Numbered from the stretch's first letter, positions 54,629 through 63,990 are shown. The stretch: DNA of 64,000 bases from BOKV01 sp049289295 (GCA_049289295.1 JBATLL010000091.1:56704-120703), one strand, 5' to 3'. The notes: a model not told the origin generated them from the letters alone. A program made the numbers and translations.

Positions 54629-54847
54629 ATGGCAAAGGAAGAAGTTCTGGAGTTTCCGGGAATAGTGACGGAGTTGTTGCCGAACGCAACGTTCCGCGTG
54701 AAACTGGAAAACGATCACGAAATCATCGCCCACACCGCAGGCAGGATGCGCAAGAACCGCATCCGTGTTCTGGCTGGTGACAAGGTCCTGGTGGAAATGA
54801 CGCCCTACGACCTGACCAAGGGCCGCATCACCTATCGGTTCAAGTAA
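54629..54847 (+). CDS. infA: Translation initiation factor IF-1
   Basis: A 72-residue S1-type OB-fold protein that binds the ribosomal A site during initiation. Conserved sequence: KEEVLEFPGIVTELLPNATF, RVKLENDHEIIAHTAGRMRK and VEMTPYDLTKGRITYRFK. The ATG at 54629 with AGAGGACGA upstream gives exactly the family length; an ATG five codons earlier is ruled out by the SD. Confidence 0.97.
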   Translation: MAKEEVLEFPGIVTELLPNATFRVKLENDHEIIAHTAGRMRKNRIRVLAGDKVLVEMTPYDLTKGRITYRFK

Positions 54848-54879
54848 CGCAAACTGGTTCACTCCCGGGAAGCCGGTAC

Positions 54880-55503
54880 ATGACTGTCAGACCGCAACTG
54901 GTACTCGCTTCCGGCTCGCCAAGGCGCCTTCAGCTTCTGCAGCAGGCGGGGATCGAGCCCGATCATCTTTCACCCGTCAACGCGGATGAGACACCCCAGA
55001 AGGGCGAGGCACCGCGTTCCCTCGCCAAACGGCTGGCGCGTGAAAAGGCTGAACTTGCCGTTGCCAATGCCGCGCGCTCGACAGAACTCCAGTCGAATTA
55101 CATTCTGGCAGCTGACACTGTTGTGGCGCTGGGCCGGCGTATCCTGCCCAAGGCCGAGATGATGGACCAGGCTTCGCTGTGCCTTCGCCTTCTGTCCGGG
55201 CGCTCGCATCGCGTCTATACGGGCGTCACGCTTGTCACGCCAAAAGGGGCAATGCGCCATCGCCTCGTCGAGACACGCGTGCGTTTCAAACGTCTTTCGC
55301 GCGAGGAAATGGAAGCCTATCTTGCTTCGGGAGAATGGCGCGGCAAGGCTGGCGGCTACGCTATCCAGGGCCTGGCGGGAACCTTCGTGGCCAAGCTTGT
55401 CGGTTCCTATTCCAATGTCATGGGCCTGCCGCTGTATGAAACCGTGGCGCTGCTGACGGGAGAAGGCTACCCGGTTCATTTCAACTGGATCAGCCGTGGC
55501 TGA
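54880..55503 (+). CDS. Maf-like nucleoside triphosphate pyrophosphatase
   Basis: A 207-residue cytosolic enzyme of the Maf family that hydrolyses non-canonical or canonical NTPs to NMP. Motif SGSPRR near the N-terminus, NADETP, AREKAE, AADTVVALG and the GKAGGYAIQGLAGTFVAKLV segment. It lies 32 bases after infA and its stop region overlaps the yacG start. Confidence 0.93.
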   Translation: MTVRPQLVLASGSPRRLQLLQQAGIEPDHLSPVNADETPQKGEAPRSLAKRLAREKAELAVANAARSTELQSNYILAADTVVALGRRILPKAEMMDQASLCLRLLSGRSHRVYTGVTLVTPKGAMRHRLVETRVRFKRLSREEMEAYLASGEWRGKAGGYAIQGLAGTFVAKLVGSYSNVMGLPLYETVALLTGEGYPVHFNWISRG

Positions 55504-55702
55504 GAGGTCCACCGCCAGCAAGGTGCAGCCGCTGCGCAAGCCCAGGCCATGCCCGCATTGCTCGAAACTGTCGAGCCGCGAAACCTACCCTTTCTGTTCA
55601 CAGCGCTGCGCCGACATCGATCTGGGGAAATGGCTAGGCGGTGCCTATGCACTACCGGCCAATGAATCCGACGATTTTTCCCAGGGCGGCGAAGAGGGCT
55701 GA
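55496..55702 (+). CDS. yacG: DNA gyrase inhibitor YacG
   Basis: A 68-residue zinc protein. The four cysteines are CPHC and CSQRC (C-X2-C and C-X3-C), followed by DIDLGKWLGGAYALP. YacG binds GyrB and inhibits supercoiling. GTG at 55496 lies 8 bases before the end of the maf-like gene, so the two are coupled. Confidence 0.93.
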   Translation: MAERSTASKVQPLRKPRPCPHCSKLSSRETYPFCSQRCADIDLGKWLGGAYALPANESDDFSQGGEEG

Positions 55703-55859
55703 GAGGTTGCGCCAAGCGACTGGAATCGCTTGCTTTGCCGTGTGCTCGGCCTGAAACGAAAAAGGCTCCAAATCAACCCTGGTGGCACTGGACAGCAGGT
55801 TTTTCACCGCCTATAAACCGCTCACTTTTGCCGTCGCCCCATACAGGCACAAGGCACAG

Positions 55860-55935
55860 GCCCGGGTAGCTCAGTTGGTAGAGCAGCGGATTGAAAATCC
55901 GCGTGTCGGTGGTTCGAATCCGCCCCCGGGCACCA
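55860..55935 (+). tRNA. tRNA-Phe (GAA anticodon)
   Basis: A complete 76-base cloverleaf. Acceptor stem GCCCGGG with CCCGGGC, D arm GCTC/GAGC, anticodon stem GCGGA/TCCGC with loop TTGAAAA (anticodon GAA), T arm GGTGG-TTCGAAT-CCGCC, and an encoded CCA. No integrase or direct repeat is next to it, so it is not occupied as an attachment site here. Confidence 0.97.
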
Positions 55936-56078
55936 TTTGGTCAACACTTCCAGTTTGTCATTTCCAAAACACGGCCGCCGGCCAGTGGTCAGGACCGGCT
56001 TTCCCTCACGCTGCCCTTGTCAGGTCAAACGGCAAATCGGTAACAATTTCGCGCTAGTTTTGACCCGAACATGCAATT

Positions 56079-56582
56079 ATGTACCCAATCATGATCTTAC
56101 AGGCATCGCGCAGGATTCGATTTGTCGAGTGGCTGAGGGGAATTCTCGGCGCGCCGCTTGTCGCCCATCAGGCAGCAGCACTTGTCTGGCGTCGTGGGAG
56201 AAAAGGCCCCGAAATCCTGCTGATCACAAGCCGTGATACCGGCCGCTGGGTCCTGCCGAAGGGCTGGCCGGAAGCAGGCGAATGCCTAGCCGATGCAGCG
56301 CGCCGCGAAGCTGCGGAAGAAGCGGGTATCCGCGGCCGGGCCAGCGGTCAATGTCTCGGCAGATATTACTTCGACAAGCACCTCGACAATGGCGTCGTGC
56401 GCCGCTGCCAGGTCGATGTCTATCCAGTGCTGGTAAAGCGCCAGGTCAAGAACTGGCCAGAAAAGAGCGCCCGTTATCAGGTTTGGGTGCCCCTGCGCAC
56501 GGCGGCAAAGATGGTTGCCGAACCTGATCTTGCAGAAATCATCCGCTCTTTCGGGGGACAAGCCGTGAAAGATGCGGCCTGA
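56079..56582 (+). CDS. Nudix hydrolase
   Basis: A 167-residue Nudix enzyme. The Nudix box at residues 62-84 (GWPEAGE then REAAEEAG) is complete: G-X5-E-X7-RE-X2-EE-X-G. Surrounding sequence (RDTGRWVLPKG, YYFDKHLDNGVVRRCQVDVY) matches the diphosphoinositol/diadenosine-polyphosphate-type group common in rhizobia. Substrate uncertain. The start could be ATG at 56079 or 56091; neither has a clear SD. Confidence 0.88.
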   Translation: MYPIMILQASRRIRFVEWLRGILGAPLVAHQAAALVWRRGRKGPEILLITSRDTGRWVLPKGWPEAGECLADAARREAAEEAGIRGRASGQCLGRYYFDKHLDNGVVRRCQVDVYPVLVKRQVKNWPEKSARYQVWVPLRTAAKMVAEPDLAEIIRSFGGQAVKDAA

Positions 56583-56649
56583 TCTGGAATTGCCCGGCCT
56601 TTGACGCTATCAGCAGGCCTGATCTGAAGAGACAGCGCAAGGTGCAAGC

Positions 56650-58203
56650 ATGGCGGACAACAATTCCGGCCTTCTCAAGAAGACCCTCGACAAGGATCTG
56701 GGCAAGATTGCCGAAATGGAAGTGGCGACCGTCTCGCTTTCCCGCCGCTATGTCGGCGTTGGCATCGGTTTTCTCTTCCTGGCACTTTCAACGATCTTTG
56801 CCGGCATAGCCGTTTCCGGGCAGCCGGGTTTTCTCGTGATTACCGCTGCCGCCGCCGTTGGTGCCTACATGGCAATGAACATTGGCGCAAACGACGTGGC
56901 CAACAATGTCGGACCGGCAGTTGGCTCGCGTGCCCTTTCGATGACCGGCGCGCTGGTGATTGCAGCAATCTGCGAAAGTGCAGGGGCGCTGATTGCAGGC
57001 GGTGACGTTGTCGCGACGATCTCCAAAGGGATCATCAATCCCGAAGCCGTAGCTGTTCCTTCGGTCTTCATCGCTGCCATGATGGCAGCCTTGTTTTCTT
57101 CCGCACTATGGGTCAACCTGGCGACCTGGATCGGCGCGCCGGTTTCGACCACCCATTCTGTCGTCGGCGGTGTCATGGGTGCGGGCATAGCTGCTGCGGG
57201 TTTCAGCGCCGTGCAGTGGGATGTCATGGCTGCGATCGCTGCAAGCTGGGTTGTCTCGCCGGTACTTGGCGGCGTGGTCGCCGCGCTGTTCCTGGCCTTC
57301 GTCAAGACCTTCGTCATCTATCAGGAAGACAAGATAGCCGCCGCCCGCAAATGGGTTCCCCTGCTGATCGCGCTCATGGCCAGCGCATTCGCGGTGTATC
57401 TGGCTATGAAGGGCCTCAAGCAGGTTGTGAAAATCTCCGGCTTCGGCCTTCTGGTCATCGCCGTTTCGAGCTTCCTGGCGACATGGGTTTTCATGCGTCC
57501 GCTGATCCACCGCCAGTCGGTCGGCATGGAAAACAGGAACCAGTCGCTGCGTCGCCTGTTCAACATTCCGCTGGTTTTTTCGGCGGCCCTTCTTTCCTTT
57601 GCCCATGGCGCAAACGATGTCGCCAATGCGGTTGGCCCGCTGGCGGCAATTGTTCACACGGCCGAATTCGGGGACGTCTCGGCCAAGGTCAGCATTCCAA
57701 TCTGGATCATGGTCATTGGCGCGCTCGGCATATCGGTCGGGCTGCTGATCTTCGGGCCCCGTCTCATTCGCATGGTTGGCGAGAAGATCACCAAACTCAA
57801 TCCCATTCGCGCCTATTGCGTGGCGCTGTCGGCAGCAATCACAGTCATTATCGCCTCCTGGCTGGGGCTTCCCGTTTCCTCCACCCATATTGCGGTCGGT
57901 GCAGTGTTTGGCGTCGGCTTCTTCCGCGAATGGTACACGGTCAATTCCTCGCGCAGGCGCGATTACATGGCCCGCAAATATGCCAGACTGCGGAACGCCA
58001 ATCAGGCAACGCCGGTCGAAGCTGTATGGGAAAGCGCTGAAGAAGAAGACGATAGCACGCCTGCCGCGCGCGAGGAATCAGCCCGGCGCAGGTTGGTTCG
58101 CCGCGCCCATGTCCGCACGATTGTTGCGGCCTGGCTTATCACAGTGCCAGCCGCCGCACTTCTTGCTGCGCTGATCTTCGCCTTGTTGCGCCTCGCGGCC
58201 TGA
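56650..58203 (+). CDS. Inorganic phosphate transporter, PiT family
   Basis: A 517-residue low-affinity phosphate permease of the inner membrane. The duplicated PiT signature is seen twice: NIGANDVANNVGPAVGSRAL and AHGANDVANAVGPLAAIVH. There are about ten membrane helices, a cytosolic loop near residues 220-240, and an acidic cytosolic tail before the last helix. Such transporters co-transport metal-phosphate with protons or sodium. Confidence 0.93.
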   Translation: MADNNSGLLKKTLDKDLGKIAEMEVATVSLSRRYVGVGIGFLFLALSTIFAGIAVSGQPGFLVITAAAAVGAYMAMNIGANDVANNVGPAVGSRALSMTGALVIAAICESAGALIAGGDVVATISKGIINPEAVAVPSVFIAAMMAALFSSALWVNLATWIGAPVSTTHSVVGGVMGAGIAAAGFSAVQWDVMAAIAASWVVSPVLGGVVAALFLAFVKTFVIYQEDKIAAARKWVPLLIALMASAFAVYLAMKGLKQVVKISGFGLLVIAVSSFLATWVFMRPLIHRQSVGMENRNQSLRRLFNIPLVFSAALLSFAHGANDVANAVGPLAAIVHTAEFGDVSAKVSIPIWIMVIGALGISVGLLIFGPRLIRMVGEKITKLNPIRAYCVALSAAITVIIASWLGLPVSSTHIAVGAVFGVGFFREWYTVNSSRRRDYMARKYARLRNANQATPVEAVWESAEEEDDSTPAAREESARRRLVRRAHVRTIVAAWLITVPAAALLAALIFALLRLAA

Positions 58204-58213
58204 GGGTCGGATC

Positions 58214-58993
58214 TTGCTGTTTTCGGCAAATCTGGGGTTCCTCTGGACAGAACTGCCACTGCCCGCAGCAATTGAAGCGGCTCGCTATGCCGGTTTTGAT
58301 GCCGTTGAATTTCACTGGCCCTATGCTTTTTCAACGGCGGAAATCGAAGCCGCGTTGCAGGCCACCGGCATGCCCGCTGTCAGTCTCAACACGCAGCCGG
58401 GAAACATCGAAGCCGGTGACTTCGGCCTCGCAGCCCTGGCCGACCGCAGGAGCGAGGCGCTTGCGGCAATTGATGAAGCAGTAGAATTTGCATCAGCGAT
58501 CAAGGCGCGCGCCGTGCATGTCATGTGCGGAAAGGCAACTGGCCCGCTGGCAAGCCAGACATTCCTCGAAAACCTGGAACGGGCATGCAAGCTGACTGCG
58601 CCGCTTGGACTTGAAGTTCTGATCGAACCGATAAACAGCTTTGATGTTCCAGGCTATTTCCTTTCAGATACGCAGCAGGCCATCGCCATCATCGATGAAC
58701 TGGGACTGGGAAATCTCAGGCTGATGTTCGACTGCTACCATGTCGCGCGCCAGGAAGGGGATGTGTCAGGCAGGTTCAAGGCCTGTGCACCCTATGTCGG
58801 CCATGTGCAATTTGCTGGTATCCCGGACCGTGGCAGGCCGGACGAAGGCCTGTTCGATTACAGCACACTATTTGCTGCTCTGGAATCGATGGGGTATGAC
58901 CGGCCCATTGGCGCGGAGTACCGTCCTTCGGGTCCAACACTGCAATCGCTGGGCTGGTTGCCTCGCTTCAGGCAGGGGCTTTTTGTTCGCTGA
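58214..58993 (+). CDS. Hydroxypyruvate isomerase family protein (TTG start)
   Basis: A 259-residue TIM-barrel isomerase. Signature parts: FSANLGFLWTELPLPAAIEA, VLIEPINSFDVPGYFL with the metal-binding Glu, RLMFDCYHVARQEGDV, HVQFAGIPDRGRPDEG and GAEYRPSG with the second catalytic Glu. It interconverts hydroxypyruvate and tartronate semialdehyde or a related sugar acid. TTG at 58214 follows GAGGGTCGGATC. Its last 26 bases overlap the convergent ABC gene. Confidence 0.85.
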   Translation: MLFSANLGFLWTELPLPAAIEAARYAGFDAVEFHWPYAFSTAEIEAALQATGMPAVSLNTQPGNIEAGDFGLAALADRRSEALAAIDEAVEFASAIKARAVHVMCGKATGPLASQTFLENLERACKLTAPLGLEVLIEPINSFDVPGYFLSDTQQAIAIIDELGLGNLRLMFDCYHVARQEGDVSGRFKACAPYVGHVQFAGIPDRGRPDEGLFDYSTLFAALESMGYDRPIGAEYRPSGPTLQSLGWLPRFRQGLFVR

Positions 58994-59936
58994 CAAGCGG
59001 ATGGAAGCAGGCTGCACGCTGCTTGCCTTCATCCAGGACAGGCGTGTTGCTCTTGCATTTTTGATCCGCAAGCCAGCAACGCGGATGAAAGGCGCAGCCT
59101 GATGGCGGCTTCAACGGCGAGGGCAGTTCGCCCTTCAACGTGATCCGATCCTTCACATGCCCGGGATCGGCAACCGGCGTCGCCGAAAGCAACGCCTTTG
59201 TGTAGGGGTGGCGTGGGTTGGTGAAGACGGTCCTGGCTGAGCCATATTCCACGACCTTGCCAAGATACATGACCATCACATCGTCAGCGATGTGTTTTAC
59301 CACCGACAGGTCGTGGCTGATGAACAGATAGGCAAGGCCGAACTCGTTTTGCAGTTCCATCAGGATGTTCAGCACCTGCGCCTGGATGGAAAGATCGAGC
59401 GCCGACACCGGCTCGTCGAGGACCAGCACGCGTGGTCGCAGCATCAACGCGCGCGCTATCGCGATGCGTTGGCGCTGCCCGCCCGAAAACATGTGCGGGT
59501 AGCGGTCATAATGCTCGGGTCGCAATCCCACCCGCACCATCATCTCCTCTGCTTTCTGTCTGCGCTCTGCCGCGCTTGCGCTGGTGTTGAGTTTCAGCGG
59601 TTCCTCAAGGATCGTGCCCACCTTCTGGCGCGGATTGAGCGAGCCGTATGGGTTCTGGAAAACGATCTGTATTGCCCGCCTACTCTCCGGCCCCGGCCTC
59701 GCGGGCGCTCCGTCGATCAGCAGTTTGCCGCCCGTTGGTTCCTCGATCATGGTCACGAGGCGCGCCAAGGTGGATTTTCCGCAACCAGATTCACCAACCA
59801 CTGCGAGCGTCTTGCCCGCCTCGAGTTCGAAATCCGCCTCGACAAGCGCGCGCACTTCCGCCGGTTTCCTGAAAGGCCCGCGTGAGACCTCATAGGTCTT
59901 TGACAGATTGGTTCCCTTGAGGACGATCGCGCTCAT
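58968..59936 (-). CDS. Peptide/oligopeptide ABC transporter ATP-binding protein (DppF/OppF type)
   Basis: A 322-residue ATPase. Walker A GESGCGKST, Q-loop FQNPYGSLNP, signature FSGGQRQRIAIARAL, Walker B VLVLDEPVSALD, and the C-terminal oligopeptide extension with cysteines (CAFHPRCWLADQKC). The ATG overlaps the previous gene stop as ATGA and has GAAGG upstream. It completes the two-ATPase, two-permease set of a dipeptide or oligopeptide importer. Confidence 0.92.
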   Translation of the reverse strand: MSAIVLKGTNLSKTYEVSRGPFRKPAEVRALVEADFELEAGKTLAVVGESGCGKSTLARLVTMIEEPTGGKLLIDGAPARPGPESRRAIQIVFQNPYGSLNPRQKVGTILEEPLKLNTSASAAERRQKAEEMMVRVGLRPEHYDRYPHMFSGGQRQRIAIARALMLRPRVLVLDEPVSALDLSIQAQVLNILMELQNEFGLAYLFISHDLSVVKHIADDVMVMYLGKVVEYGSARTVFTNPRHPYTKALLSATPVADPGHVKDRITLKGELPSPLKPPSGCAFHPRCWLADQKCKSNTPVLDEGKQRAACFHPLVSEQKAPA

Positions 59937-60925
59937 TGTGCCTTCGCCTTCCTGCGGCTTGCAGTGGAGCCCGTGTTGAGGGGGTAATTGCAAAGGGCAT
60001 GGCCAAGCGCAGAACCCTGCCTGGTTGCGCCCTTGCGGCAGTCAGCGCTGCCAAACTCGCACCTGGGTTCGAAGAGACAGCCGGGCGGACGGTCATATTG
60101 CCCCGGCACGACACCCGGAATGGACGGCAGTTTCTTCGATGTCGCGCGTTCGGGCAGCGCGGAAAGCAGGGCGGATGTATATGGATGATGCGGCGTGGAA
60201 AACAGCGCCTGGACGGGCTGTTCCTCCACCTTCTGTCCGGCATACTGCACTTGCACACGTTCGGCCATTTCCGCCACCACGCCCATGTCGTGCGTGATCA
60301 GAACCAGCCCCATGCCATGCTCGTCGCGCAGTGACCGCAGGAGATCGAGTATCTGGGCCTGGATGGTCACGTCGAGCGCCGTGGTCGGCTCGTCGGCAAT
60401 CAGCAGCTTTGGCCGACACGCGGTTGCCATTGCAATCATCACGCGCTGGCTCATGCCACCGGAAAGCTGGTGCGGGAACACGTTGAGCCGGTCCTCGGGC
60501 GCGGGAATGCCGACGCTCTCCATGAGTTCTATTGCGCGGTGATGGCGCTGCTTGCGATCCAGCTTCGTGTGCCGCCGAAGCATTTCCTTGATCTGGAATC
60601 CGACCGTGAAGCAGGGGTTCAGGCTGGACATCGGCTCCTGGAAGATCATGGCCATGTCACGACCGATGATTTCCCGCCGGGCACGGGCATTCATGTTCTG
60701 CAGATTGTGCCCGTCAAAATGCATGCGCTTTGCCCTCACTTTCGCAGTCCAGGGCAGAAGCCCCATCAGCGCGAGCATCGAAACCGACTTGCCCGATCCT
60801 GACTCGCCCACGATGGAGAGTATCTCGCCCTTCTCGCACGACAGGGTTACTGCATCGACCGCTTTGAACAGGCCGCCTGCGGTCTGGAATTCGACTGTCA
60901 GATCTTCAATTTCGAGAAGCGACAT
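59933..60925 (-). CDS. Peptide/oligopeptide ABC transporter ATP-binding protein (DppD/OppD type)
   Basis: A 330-residue ATPase. Walker A GESGSGKSV, signature LSGGMSQRVMIAMA, Walker B LLIADEPTTALD, C-terminal cysteines in CLFEPRCEFGSADC typical of the DppD group, which may hold an iron-sulfur cluster. ATG at 60925 overlaps the permease stop (TGATG), with GAGG 5 bases upstream. Coupled to both neighbours. Confidence 0.92.
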   Translation of the reverse strand: MSLLEIEDLTVEFQTAGGLFKAVDAVTLSCEKGEILSIVGESGSGKSVSMLALMGLLPWTAKVRAKRMHFDGHNLQNMNARARREIIGRDMAMIFQEPMSSLNPCFTVGFQIKEMLRRHTKLDRKQRHHRAIELMESVGIPAPEDRLNVFPHQLSGGMSQRVMIAMATACRPKLLIADEPTTALDVTIQAQILDLLRSLRDEHGMGLVLITHDMGVVAEMAERVQVQYAGQKVEEQPVQALFSTPHHPYTSALLSALPERATSKKLPSIPGVVPGQYDRPPGCLFEPRCEFGSADCRKGATRQGSALGHALCNYPLNTGSTASRRKAKAQ

Positions 60926-61842
60926 CACGACCTCTTCAGTTTGGGGTCGAGTGCATCACGCAGCCCGTCACCCATCAGATTGATCGCTAGAACCGTGACC
61001 AGGATGGCCAGCCCGGGGAAGGTCACGACCCACCAGGCACGCAGGATGAATTCGCGGGCCTCGGCCAGCATTGTGCCCCATTCCGGTGTCGGAGGTTGTG
61101 CACCCATCCCCAGAAAACCGAGCGCGGCCGCATCGAGAATGGCGTTCGAGAACGACAGGGTCGCCTGAACGATAACCGGGCCGAGGCAGTTCGGCAGAAT
61201 TGTGCGGGTCATCAGGTAGAAAGGCGAGGCACCGGCCACCCGGGCCGAAATGACATATTCGCGGTCCTTCTCCGACATCACGGCGGCCCGCGTCAGGCGA
61301 ACGAAATGCGGTTGCAGGACAATCGCGATGGCGATCATCGCATTGAGCAGGCCCGGCCCCAGGATTGCGACGAGAACCAGCGCGAGCAGCAGCGAAGGGA
61401 ATGCTAGTATGATGTCCATGACACGCATGATCAGCGTGTCCACCCAGCCGCGGAAATAACCGGCAATCATGCCGATCAGCACGCCGCCTGTAACCGCGAT
61501 CGAGACGACGACACAACCGATGAACAAGGAGAACCGCGCGCCATAGATCAGCCGGGACAACAGATCCCTGCCCACGGCGTCGGTGCCCAGGAAGAACTCG
61601 AAGCGTCCGCCTTCCTGCCAGTAGGGTGGAAGGAGCAGGAATTCGCGATACTGCTCATTGGGGGCGTGCGGGGCGAAGAAGGGTGCGAACAGGGCCAGAA
61701 TGACCAGTGCGGCGAAAGTCCACAGGCCTATGACCGCGCCGCGATTCTCCGAAAAATAGAACCAGAATTCCTTCAGCATGCGCCGACGCGAGGAAACCGG
61801 CTTGGCCGGGGCGGAGATGGTTGATTTGGCAGCGTCGCTCAT
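60925..61842 (-). CDS. Peptide ABC transporter permease (DppC/OppC type)
   Basis: A 305-residue permease with an N-terminal cytosolic tail, one helix (about 38-60), a periplasmic loop (FLLLPPYWQEGG) with the conserved GTDAVGRDLLSRLIYG, and five further helices. The EAA loop is near SARVAGASPFYLMTRTILPN. It pairs with the DppB-type subunit, whose stop lies 7 bases before this ATG. SD GAGG. Confidence 0.92.
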   Translation of the reverse strand: MSDAAKSTISAPAKPVSSRRRMLKEFWFYFSENRGAVIGLWTFAALVILALFAPFFAPHAPNEQYREFLLLPPYWQEGGRFEFFLGTDAVGRDLLSRLIYGARFSLFIGCVVVSIAVTGGVLIGMIAGYFRGWVDTLIMRVMDIILAFPSLLLALVLVAILGPGLLNAMIAIAIVLQPHFVRLTRAAVMSEKDREYVISARVAGASPFYLMTRTILPNCLGPVIVQATLSFSNAILDAAALGFLGMGAQPPTPEWGTMLAEAREFILRAWWVVTFPGLAILVTVLAINLMGDGLRDALDPKLKRS

Positions 61843-61849
61843 GGGAGCC

Positions 61850-62857
61850 TCAATTGTGCCGGATACGGGGATTGATCAGGCCATAGGTCATGTCCACCAG
61901 CAGGTTGACGATCATGACAACGAGCGCGATCAGCAAAAGCCCGCCCTGAACCACGGGATAGTCGCGTCTGGAAATGGAATCGAGCATCCATTTTCCAATG
62001 CCTGGCCACGAGAAGATCGTCTCCGTGAGGATGGCACCGGCCAGAAGCGTGCCAACCATCAGGCCGATCACGGTGATCACAGGGATCATCGCATTGCGCA
62101 AGGCATGAAGGCCAACGACCCTGAGTGGCGAAAGCCCCTTGGCTCTCGCCGTCCTGACATAATCCTCGCCCAGCACTTCGAGCATTGCCGAGCGCGTCTG
62201 GCGCGCGATGACGGCAAGCGGAATCGTGCCAAGCACGATGGTGGGCAGGATCAGGTGGCTGATAGCCGATGCGAACGCCCCCTTCTGTCCGGATAGAAGG
62301 CTGTCGATCAGCATGAAGCCGGTCACCTGCGGGAAGAAGTAGATCAGCGACAGCCGCCCGGACACCGGGGTCCATTGCAACCAGCCTGAAAACACGATGA
62401 TGAGCAGCAGGCCCCACCAGAAGATCGGCATGGAATAGCCGACCAGCGCCGTACCCATCACCGTCTGATCCAGAAACGATCCGCGTTTCGTTGCTGCAAA
62501 GATGCCTGCGGGAATGCCAAGCAGAACCGCAAGTGTCATCGCACAGATCGACAGTTCGACGGTCGCGGGGAAAAGGGTGAGAAATTCCGTCAGAACGGGC
62601 TTCTTGGTGGCGATCGAGATGCCGAAATTGCCCTGCAGCAGGTCCCAGATGAAATTCAGATATTGTTCCCACAACGGACGGTCATAGCCGAACTGTTTCA
62701 GCAACGCGTCATATCGCTCCTGCGGAATTCCCCGCTCGCCAGCCATCAGCAGGACCGGGTCGCCGGGAAGAATGCGGATGAAGCCGAAGGATATGACGGT
62801 GATGCCGAAGAAGGTCGGGATGAGCAGGGCTATCTTTCGCAGCAGATATCCAAGCAT
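61850..62857 (-). CDS. Peptide ABC transporter permease (DppB/OppB type)
   Basis: A 335-residue permease of six helices. The N-terminus MLGYLLRKIALLIPTFFGIT and FIRILPGDPVLLMAGERGIP are typical of DppB; the EAA loop is RTARAKGLSPLRVVGLHALR. It begins 2 bases after the peptidase stop, so peptidase and transporter genes form one operon. Confidence 0.92.
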   Translation of the reverse strand: MLGYLLRKIALLIPTFFGITVISFGFIRILPGDPVLLMAGERGIPQERYDALLKQFGYDRPLWEQYLNFIWDLLQGNFGISIATKKPVLTEFLTLFPATVELSICAMTLAVLLGIPAGIFAATKRGSFLDQTVMGTALVGYSMPIFWWGLLLIIVFSGWLQWTPVSGRLSLIYFFPQVTGFMLIDSLLSGQKGAFASAISHLILPTIVLGTIPLAVIARQTRSAMLEVLGEDYVRTARAKGLSPLRVVGLHALRNAMIPVITVIGLMVGTLLAGAILTETIFSWPGIGKWMLDSISRRDYPVVQGGLLLIALVVMIVNLLVDMTYGLINPRIRHN

Positions 62858-62859
62858 CG

Positions 62860-63990
62860 TCAGCCCACCAGACGCAGTTCACGAGAAAAATGGGTCAGGC
62901 ATTCGTACCCGTCCTCGCCCACGACGACATCATCCTCGATGCGCACGCCGCATTCCCCAAGTCGGTAAAGGCCAGGTTCAACGGTAAACACCATGCCGGG
63001 TTCGAGTTCCACATGGTTGCCCCGCATGATCTGGGGCGCCTCGTGCACATCAAGGCCAAGCCCGTGCCCGGTCTTGTGCCGGCGGAATTCGGCGAACTGC
63101 GAACGTTCAAGGACCTTCTGGACATTGTCGTCAACGTCCGACGCGGTGATCCCCGGCCTCGTGACCTCCCGGCCGCGCTGGTTGGCTGCGAGCACGGTCT
63201 CGTAGAACGCCCGGTCAAAATCCGAGACTTCCTTCACGAAGAAGGTCCGCGTGATGTCGGCATTGAAGCCACGATAGCTCGCGCCGAAATCGAACAGCAG
63301 GGCATCACCGGGTTTGATGCGATAATCTTCACGCGCCTTTGCGTGGGGTTGGGCTGAATTGTCGCCTGCAGCCACGATCGGCTCGAAGGCTAGGCCCTGC
63401 GCGCCATGCTGGAAGAGCTGGCGGGTCAGGATGTTTTCGATCTCGGCTTCGCTCTGTCCGACGCGAACTTCTTGCAATGTCGCTTCAAGCGCCGCTTCCG
63501 ATATGCGGATCGCCTGTTTGAGGTGGCCGATTTCCTCGGCAGTCTTGATCAGGCGGATGGATGAGATTGCCTGGTGTTCGTCAGTGAATGTGGTGCCAGG
63601 AAAAGCTTTGGCTAGTGCCATCTGCTCGAACACCCGCATGCGCTGCGCTTCAAGTCCGAAATTTTTTACGCCGTGAAGGTGCGGCAAGGCCTCACCAGCT
63701 TTGGCAAATGCCTGCGTGTAGCCTTCCTCGTCGCGCCAGTCGAAGACCGGGCCGGGAAAGTCGGTCATGGCAAAGCTGGCCATTTCGAGATTGGGCACGA
63801 TCGCAACTGGTTCGCCTGTGGCGGGAACGATGACGATCAGCGGGCGTTCCATCAGGTGGAAATCGCGGCCGAAAAGGCGACGGAAATTGGAACCTGGAAC
63901 GAGCGCGACCGCGTCAAGGCCATGTTTGGCCAGGACCGGGCCAAGGATTTTCTGAGGAGTGCTGGACACTGGATCGATATCCGCAAGCAA
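62860..63990 (-). CDS. M24-family Xaa-Pro peptidase, start uncertain at the window edge
   Basis: Aminopeptidase P/prolidase-like metallopeptidase, at least 376 residues. N-terminal creatinase-type domain (about 10-135), then the pita-bread domain with metal ligands in FDFGASYRGFNADITRTFF (two Asp), the His in HKTGHGLGLDVHE, and Glu in FTVEPGLYR and GVRIEDDVVV. It should cut dipeptides or N-terminal residues before proline. The frame stays open to the end of the window; TTG at 63990, GTG at 63969 or a start outside are possible. It lies 2 bases from the peptide-importer genes. Confidence 0.85.
   Translation of the reverse strand: MLADIDPVSSTPQKILGPVLAKHGLDAVALVPGSNFRRLFGRDFHLMERPLIVIVPATGEPVAIVPNLEMASFAMTDFPGPVFDWRDEEGYTQAFAKAGEALPHLHGVKNFGLEAQRMRVFEQMALAKAFPGTTFTDEHQAISSIRLIKTAEEIGHLKQAIRISEAALEATLQEVRVGQSEAEIENILTRQLFQHGAQGLAFEPIVAAGDNSAQPHAKAREDYRIKPGDALLFDFGASYRGFNADITRTFFVKEVSDFDRAFYETVLAANQRGREVTRPGITASDVDDNVQKVLERSQFAEFRRHKTGHGLGLDVHEAPQIMRGNHVELEPGMVFTVEPGLYRLGECGVRIEDDVVVGEDGYECLTHFSRELRLVG

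Noticed and set aside
55860..55935. tRNA-Phe as an integration site of a mobile island
   Set aside because: No integrase, no repeated tRNA 3' end and no change of gene type follows.
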